From: a virus
Direction: 5' to 3' (one strand)
Virus record (IMG/VR): IMGVR_UViG_3300032282_006023
Location: 1 to 20,534 of that record
DNA length: 20,534 nt
In this document: one piece after another, positions 15,491 through 20,534 of the stretch
Layout: the number at the start of each line of letters is the position of its first letter
Position numbering within the stretch: position 1 is the stretch's first letter
Notes under the pieces: generated by a model
Seen by the model: the letters and a program-made list of their open reading frames with translations, nothing else
Databases searched by the model: none
Told to the model about the DNA's origin: nothing
Made by a program: the position numbers and the translations under genes

Positions 15491-17180
15491 ATATACAATC
15501 ATACCAAGTTCATATGAATATCAGTCGGCTCCAAAAGTTGATCAAGAAATTAGTATAAATTTGGAAGAACAATTGCAACAAATAATTGAATATGATCGTG
15601 CATCTACGGTTAGTTTAGCTCAAGTTTTTGATGATGAAAGACAAAGTTGCACCGTATTCAGACCCACATTTAAAGTTGTTTATTTATATGCCAACACAAT
15701 AACGGGAACAACCAAGTATGCTCCATTTCAATATAACTTATATTATGTGGATGCTGAAACATCTGCATTTACTGGAATTTGGAAAGGATTTCCGCAATAT
15801 TACGAATTTGATTTTTTTAGAGGAAATGCTTATGACCAACATTTTGAATATAGATCAAAAAGTGCTTACTCTTATAACTGGATGTATTATTTAAGCTATG
15901 CCTCTAATAATGATTACAACAAAGAACTTTATTACAATTTTGAGAATTCAAGTTTAACTTGGACAGCATCTACCGGAATTCCATTTGTTATTAAGAATAG
16001 TGCGGAAAACGGTAATTCAATAATTTCATTTCAATGCATTGCTCCTCACGGATTATCTTCAGGAGAATATGTCGAATTGTCTTTATCTTATGCAAATAAA
16101 AATCTTTTTCAAGTTTATAGTTTAGGTAACGGATTATTTAATAGTAATGAATATATTTTTAACATATATAATGTTGGATATACGGGAACAACTTTTAGTA
16201 ATAATGTAATTGGTACTTTCAAAAGAGTTGCCAATCCTGATAATCGTATTGAGACAACATCAAAATATTATATAAGACAACATAAAATTCATTCAAATGC
16301 AGAAGATATTGCAGTAACAAGAATAGGATTTGAAAGAAACCTTTTTTCTGAAGAACAAAGTTTTGAATATAGTTCAATAACTCCTAATAAAATTTCAAGA
16401 GTATCAAAAAAGACATCAAGTAATGCTTATAATTTAACATTAAATTATGATTTAGATTTAGCAAAAACCGTTGATAATCAAAAAAGACCTGTAAGTGAAT
16501 TGTTCTTAACAATAATAAACAAAGGATATTCGGGATATTTTAATCAACCAAATGATGGTATTGGATTAAAACAAGGTTGGGAGTTTAATATTACATCTAG
16601 TTCAAGTACTTGGTGGAGTACAACTAATCAAAAATCAAATACCACAATAAAAGTAGAGTCATATGATAGAACAGACAGAGGAAAAAATTATACTTTTTAT
16701 TATAATTCAAACCTTAATAAAGGGGATATTATAGATGGTGATTTTTGCGAATGGAATGATTATGAACAAACAGAAAGAGTCGTATCACCATATTATCAAA
16801 AGTTGAAATTCAATGAAAATGTTTTTCAAACAATAAGTGCGCCTCAACAAAACCCTCCCGGATATTATTATAGCCCACATAACTCAATGACTATTAGAGT
16901 ATTTTCAGATTATATTGAAACTGGAGATGTTGCAACGGTAGATTTAATTCCATCTTATTCTTTTTATTCCAATTTTGATCAACAATTTAGGTGGAGAGAT
17001 CTATATACTTATGGGTTCATTGATAATCTTGAGAGAGGAGTAAATTATCCATTTTTTAATAGTGCCCAATATCCTTATCAAGATATAGTATTTAGATTGA
17101 TACCTGAAGGATCAAATTATACCCAATCACTTTTAGGAATAAATTATCCGATAAAGCCAATTGTAGATGAGTGTGAATAA
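15483..17180 (+). CDS. Probable tail/baseplate protein (565 aa)
   Basis: Unrecognised large protein, rich in Tyr, Asn, Ser and Phe, in the tail block. An APHGLSSGEYVELS segment near residue 191 is like the short HGL-x-x-GD-x-V motif found in many phage tail and baseplate proteins. The C-terminal part has a run of aromatic residues (SYSFYSNFDQQFRWRDLYTYGF). No membrane segment, signal peptide or catalytic motif is visible. The start is a GTG that overlaps the preceding stop by 8 bases (GTGAATAA); no better start is near. By position it could correspond to a T4 gp8-like wedge component, but the sequence alone does not show this. Confidence 0.78.
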   Translation: MNKYTIIPSSYEYQSAPKVDQEISINLEEQLQQIIEYDRASTVSLAQVFDDERQSCTVFRPTFKVVYLYANTITGTTKYAPFQYNLYYVDAETSAFTGIWKGFPQYYEFDFFRGNAYDQHFEYRSKSAYSYNWMYYLSYASNNDYNKELYYNFENSSLTWTASTGIPFVIKNSAENGNSIISFQCIAPHGLSSGEYVELSLSYANKNLFQVYSLGNGLFNSNEYIFNIYNVGYTGTTFSNNVIGTFKRVANPDNRIETTSKYYIRQHKIHSNAEDIAVTRIGFERNLFSEEQSFEYSSITPNKISRVSKKTSSNAYNLTLNYDLDLAKTVDNQKRPVSELFLTIINKGYSGYFNQPNDGIGLKQGWEFNITSSSSTWWSTTNQKSNTTIKVESYDRTDRGKNYTFYYNSNLNKGDIIDGDFCEWNDYEQTERVVSPYYQKLKFNENVFQTISAPQQNPPGYYYSPHNSMTIRVFSDYIETGDVATVDLIPSYSFYSNFDQQFRWRDLYTYGFIDNLERGVNYPFFNSAQYPYQDIVFRLIPEGSNYTQSLLGINYPIKPIVDECE

Positions 17181-17982
17181 ATATTTTATAAGACAAGACA
17201 ATTTTACGGATAAGCAAGTAGATCTTTTAGTTAGACTTGATTGGGATTATCTTGGTATTGATCAAAGCATTGATTTATATGAGCAAGAAGTTATAACGGA
17301 AGTAATTGGTGTTGGAAGAGATTTTGAAGTTGATAGATTTTCTAATGAACCATATTCAGGAGCATCTAAAGATACTGCAATAAATTATCAATTTTATTTT
17401 TATTCTGGAGGGTCACTTAACGATGAAAATAATTGGAGATTAGATTATAGGAGTGAAGGATTTACAACAGGGAATGTATATTATTATGATAATAATTTTT
17501 CTAATTCTTTTTTTAAGTTTGATCTATATGATAGTACTGACGACAAAAAACAAAAAAATTATATAACGATTATTATACCAACACAACAAGGGTTAAAAAT
17601 GGATGCGATGCTTCAAAGAACTCCAGTAACCATAAAAAAACCTGAATTTGTATTAGATTTTGTTGGAGATGTTGAAGGGTTTTTTATTTATTGGTTAAAG
17701 AAAAGAACTTTTTTGAATATCGACACATTTTATATGACCGCAAAATTTTATAATGCAGATGTCGGAGCTTTTACAAAAATGATGAATGTTCCACAATCAA
17801 CACTTTCAGGAGATAAATATAATTTCGATAACCTAACATATTTTTATTATAAAGTAAAATTAGATTACGATAAAAGAACTTATCAAGTATTCAATTTGAA
17901 TCCTAATGTTACTCTTTACCCTGATGGGCAAAGAGCAGGAACACCAGTTCCTATAAAATGGTATGAATATGTTAACCCATAA
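17167..17982 (+). CDS. Probable tail protein (271 aa)
   Basis: Unrecognised protein of the tail block, beta-rich and aromatic, without membrane segment or signal. It begins with ATG AGT GTG AAT AAA TAT, overlapping the previous gene by 14 bases; its third to sixth codons repeat the first codons of the previous gene. It ends with TAATG shared with the next start. The tight coupling on both sides suggests its product is made in fixed proportion with its neighbours, as for baseplate subunits. Function not assigned. Confidence 0.78.
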   Translation: MSVNKYFIRQDNFTDKQVDLLVRLDWDYLGIDQSIDLYEQEVITEVIGVGRDFEVDRFSNEPYSGASKDTAINYQFYFYSGGSLNDENNWRLDYRSEGFTTGNVYYYDNNFSNSFFKFDLYDSTDDKKQKNYITIIIPTQQGLKMDAMLQRTPVTIKKPEFVLDFVGDVEGFFIYWLKKRTFLNIDTFYMTAKFYNADVGAFTKMMNVPQSTLSGDKYNFDNLTYFYYKVKLDYDKRTYQVFNLNPNVTLYPDGQRAGTPVPIKWYEYVNP

Positions 17983-19091
17983 TGGCAGATTATAATTTTA
18001 TAGTATCACCTGAAACAATTAAAGGAGATTTATTTCAAGTTAATTATCAGGGTGTAGATGTGGGAGTTTATTCTGCAATGACTAAAGTTGTTAGTTCTGG
18101 AATTGGGGGCAGTTCGTTATTGACAGGATTAACAGTAAATGTACTTCTAACTCAATCTGCTCACGATGTTGGATACTATACGCCATTTGATGGTGCAGTA
18201 ATACAAAAAGATGTTGTGTCCAATTTCATCTTCTCTGCAACAACGGGAGATCCTTATACATACTATGTTTATAATACATCAAATGAGTTTCAAAAGTTTT
18301 TGGAACTTTCACAGTATACATTAGACTGGGGAGACGGGTCATCAATTCAAATTATAGATACTTTTACTCCAAACTATTTAAGTCACACTTATCCTTCAGC
18401 AACTTCAGGATATACAATAACCTTAAAACAAGTAAATCCTTGGGGTGTAAACACGGTATCAAAAGAAATTTTAACACCTTTTGAAAATGTTACAATATAT
18501 AATCCGAATGGATTATGTTTTTTCCAAGCATCTTATGGTAATTGGATAAACACTCCTGTAAGTTATGATTATATTTTTTCTGGTGATGCGGTAAATGTTG
18601 TGTCCGCACAAACATCAAATAATTTTACAACAGTTCCATTTATTGTTTCAGGAATAACCAAATCAAGAATTAATGAACTTAAACTTTATGGTACTAGACC
18701 ACCAATAGAACCTTTATATAGTCCGTTTTTTGAAATAGGTACTCCTGTTATTGCCAATGGTCAAATATGGGGGGCGATAAATAATTGTGATACCGGAATT
18801 TTTACTGCTTACACTATTCAAAATATTAATTATTATGATTATGCAGATGGAACAACAATATTTTTTGAACAATCATCAGGATTTACTGATGCTAATTTAA
18901 CAGCCGTTCCTATAACAAAACTTGAATCTCTTTTAAAGGTTTATGATCAACCACAAATCCAAACCGATGTTTTTATTGAGAGAGGAAAGAACAGTGCATA
19001 TGAAAGAGTCCAAAGATTAGGAGAGGTCGATAATATAGGAGATCTCTTAAACTATGGATATGGATTTTTTAATGTTGAAAAAGTGAATTAA
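17982..19091 (+). CDS. Virion protein with a PKD-like domain (369 aa)
   Basis: Probable structural or host-contact protein. A PKD-like immunoglobulin-fold domain is visible at about 75-165: the LDWGDGSS motif at 114-121, HTYPSATSGYTITL at 135-148, and a NPWG strand just after. PKD domains are common in surface and tail-associated proteins. The rest is beta-rich and unassigned, with a charged C-terminal helix-like part (FIERGKNSAYERVQRLGEV). The start shares one base with the previous stop (TAATG). No membrane segment or signal. The exact role, fibre, adhesin or wedge, is not shown. Confidence 0.8.
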   Translation: MADYNFIVSPETIKGDLFQVNYQGVDVGVYSAMTKVVSSGIGGSSLLTGLTVNVLLTQSAHDVGYYTPFDGAVIQKDVVSNFIFSATTGDPYTYYVYNTSNEFQKFLELSQYTLDWGDGSSIQIIDTFTPNYLSHTYPSATSGYTITLKQVNPWGVNTVSKEILTPFENVTIYNPNGLCFFQASYGNWINTPVSYDYIFSGDAVNVVSAQTSNNFTTVPFIVSGITKSRINELKLYGTRPPIEPLYSPFFEIGTPVIANGQIWGAINNCDTGIFTAYTIQNINYYDYADGTTIFFEQSSGFTDANLTAVPITKLESLLKVYDQPQIQTDVFIERGKNSAYERVQRLGEVDNIGDLLNYGYGFFNVEKVN

Positions 19092-19101
19092 ACTATTTAT
19101 T
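19089..19101 (+). promoter_or_regulatory. TATTTAT-type upstream motif, second identical copy
   Basis: TAAACTATTTATT here is identical over 13 bases to 10711-10723. It overlaps the stop codon of the preceding gene and lies 13 bases before the ATG at 19115, followed in both places by an A-rich leader. It may be a late promoter or a start-site element. Confidence 0.45.
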
Positions 19102-19114
19102 AAAAAAAGAAAAA

Positions 19115-20023
19115 ATGGCAATTGGATCATATGGGACAATAAGACCTTCTGATGTTAGTCCTGAAGACGTTGAAATTATAATGACATACACACCCTCAAG
19201 GGACGTAACTGATAGTTTTACATTAACACAACTAGATGCTCAAACTTTATTGAGACCTTATTTTAATAATTCTGACACTGGAGGAAATGCTGGTGTGGAA
19301 GTATTGGGTGGTTTATATAATTTAACACTACCTGCGGAACAATTTAATAATTTAGGTATTTACACTCTCTATTTAAGACCAGCGCAAATCAGAACAGTTA
19401 TTACAGATTGTGGAGTTTTAAGTGCATTGCCAAATGTTAAAGGAATAATAATTGACGTTAGTAATGTTCCTGTTCAATACCAAAATAAATTCGTTCCTCA
19501 AGGGTTAGTTGGTTTTAGAGTCGAATATTTAAATCCTGATGGGTCAAAAATACCAAACTTTTTTAGAGTCGTTACATCTTGTTTTTTTTGTGAACCTGTT
19601 GTTACAAATGAAGTTAATACTACACAAAAGGCAATAAGATATAGATATGTTGATGGAGACGCAAATTTGATATTCTTAACTTTATCACCATCATCCTCAC
19701 CAACTAATAAACCAAATGCAACTCCATTTATAGGACAACCTAGCCAAAGTATTATTATTTCTAATACATATTTTAATCCTATATCACTTGAGGTTGAAAT
19801 GGTTGAATACGATATCTCATCTCTTGCAATAGCTCTTTACGGTAATCAAACTAAATCAATTGATGACGGTATTTACACAATCTATGATGCTCAAAGTAAC
19901 ATATACAGACAATACAACTTGTATGAGATTAGAGATCAATTTAATGCATTGTTATATGAAGTTAGACAAAGTAGAGGTGGAAACATCGATTTTAGTAAGA
20001 ATTTTACAAACATAACTAGTTAA
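19115..20023 (+). CDS. Probable virion protein (302 aa)
   Basis: Unrecognised protein of the tail block. It starts MAIGSYGTIRPSDVSPEDVEIIMTY and is beta-rich through the middle (GVEVLGGLYNLTLP, GIYTLYLRPAQIRTVI, KGIIIDVSNVP). Two cysteines sit close together in TSCFFCEP near residue 153, with one more at about 103. The C-terminal part (about 255-290) looks helical and charged (YNLYEIRDQFNALLYEVRQSRGG). An A-rich leader (AAAAAAAGAAAAA) precedes the ATG. It shares one base with the next start (TAATG). A structural role is inferred from context only. Confidence 0.8.
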   Translation: MAIGSYGTIRPSDVSPEDVEIIMTYTPSRDVTDSFTLTQLDAQTLLRPYFNNSDTGGNAGVEVLGGLYNLTLPAEQFNNLGIYTLYLRPAQIRTVITDCGVLSALPNVKGIIIDVSNVPVQYQNKFVPQGLVGFRVEYLNPDGSKIPNFFRVVTSCFFCEPVVTNEVNTTQKAIRYRYVDGDANLIFLTLSPSSSPTNKPNATPFIGQPSQSIIISNTYFNPISLEVEMVEYDISSLAIALYGNQTKSIDDGIYTIYDAQSNIYRQYNLYEIRDQFNALLYEVRQSRGGNIDFSKNFTNITS

Positions 20024-20534
20024 TGGCGACATCAAGAACTAAATATTTTTATCCTCCTAGACCTGGAAATGGTGCTGGGACTTTTTCTGACAATATAGTT
20101 GGACTTCAAACTGTTGAAGGTGGAGGTCTTACGCAAGGTAACTTTGAATTTACAACAGGCGTAACAGAAAAGGTGAATAGAACTTTTAATGTTGGTGCAT
20201 TTTCTGAACCAATGACATTGGATATGATGGATATTCAAGATGTTGATGAAAGTAGAAGAATTATTGCGACCAACTTCAGAGTATATCCTAATTATGATGT
20301 TTCACAAGTTTTAAATTTTTCGATGTATGGATCTCTATCAAAGAGATTCAGTGTGTCAGTAACAAAAGGTATTAATTATTTTCCTGCGGCTTTAGATGTT
20401 GTTTTTACTTCATTAAATTTTACGACAGGAAAAACAGCTTCAAATATAGTATATGATTCTGTTTCAGATGAAACTTATTTTGAAGTAAATGTTGATAGAT
20501 TTCTTAATCCTTTTGATATTGATTATTCTGTAAG
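20023..20534 (+). CDS. Probable virion protein, 3' end outside the window
   Basis: An open frame runs from ATG at 20023 (TAATG, one base shared with the preceding stop) without interruption to the end of the window, at least 170 codons. It begins MATSRTKYFYPPRPGNGAG and continues with a beta-rich sequence (GLTQGNFEFTTG, VLNFSMYGSLSKRFSVSVTKGINYFP). No domain was recognised. The same strand, overlap style and codon use as the preceding tail genes support a further structural gene. A minus-strand open frame at 20032-20238 lies over it and is taken as a shadow. Confidence 0.78.
   Translation, partial: MATSRTKYFYPPRPGNGAGTFSDNIVGLQTVEGGGLTQGNFEFTTGVTEKVNRTFNVGAFSEPMTLDMMDIQDVDESRRIIATNFRVYPNYDVSQVLNFSMYGSLSKRFSVSVTKGINYFPAALDVVFTSLNFTTGKTASNIVYDSVSDETYFEVNVDRFLNPFDIDYSV

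Noticed and set aside
15483-15494. AATAAATA at gene junctions as a T4-type late promoter
   Set aside because: It matches TATAAATA at seven of eight positions, but it overlaps the start codon of the gene it would serve, so it cannot drive that gene from this place.
7141-17700. Further TATTTAT copies inside genes (for example near 7142, 10389, 15680 and 17689)
   Set aside because: A 7-base A/T word is expected to recur by chance in AT-rich coding DNA; these copies lack the extended sequence and the fixed distance to a start codon.
20032-20238. Minus-strand open frame of 68 codons at the window end
   Set aside because: The + strand frame starting at 20023 covers it, is coupled to the preceding gene by TAATG, and remains open to the window edge.

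Overview
The window looks like a piece of a distantly T4-like myovirus genome. All genes lie on the + strand, are tightly packed (several one-base TAATG or 8-14 base overlaps) and AT-rich. The host is inferred to be a member of the Bacteroidota. Three things point that way: almost no start codon has a Shine-Dalgarno sequence and most follow A/T-rich leaders; there is a small gene of the DUF5522 type, which I associate mainly with Bacteroidota; and one upstream region fits the TTTG / TAnnTTTG promoter pattern of that phylum. No lysogeny gene, tRNA, CRISPR array or insertion sequence was seen.

Region 1 (about 1-970) holds two unassigned genes: a 74-residue protein and a 212-residue protein with a proline-rich stretch, an acidic stretch and a coiled coil. 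It is closed by a clear intrinsic terminator. Region 2 (about 970-8312) is the replication, recombination and nucleotide block: a gp32-like single-strand DNA-binding protein, a 96-residue unknown, a UvsX/RecA-like recombinase, a T4 RNase H/FEN-type 5' nuclease, a 150-residue unknown, a gp41/DnaB-like helicase, a compact adenosylcobalamin-dependent (class II) ribonucleotide reductase with all five expected cysteine positions, and the DUF5522-like protein. Together these would coat, recombine and unwind DNA, remove primers and supply dNTPs.

Region 3 (8333 to the end) is the tail and baseplate block: a gp25-like wedge protein, a gp6/baseplate-J-like protein, then a 1584-residue protein in the place where T4 has gp7, followed by five probable virion proteins without clear T4 relatives, the last cut by the window edge. 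One of them has a PKD-like domain. The giant protein carries an internal 39-residue hydrophobic segment followed by a cysteine cluster, which is unusual for a baseplate component.

Points most worth a second look are: a bacterial-SSB-like acidic tip (ending DLPF) on the gp32-like protein, which also lacks any cysteine; the membrane-like and Cys-rich insert in the giant tail protein; a recurrent TATTTAT motif upstream of genes, with a 13-bp identical copy before two of them; a 12-bp repeat at two successive gene junctions; and the DUF5522 gene next to the class II reductase. No gene-free stretch exceeds about 130 bases.
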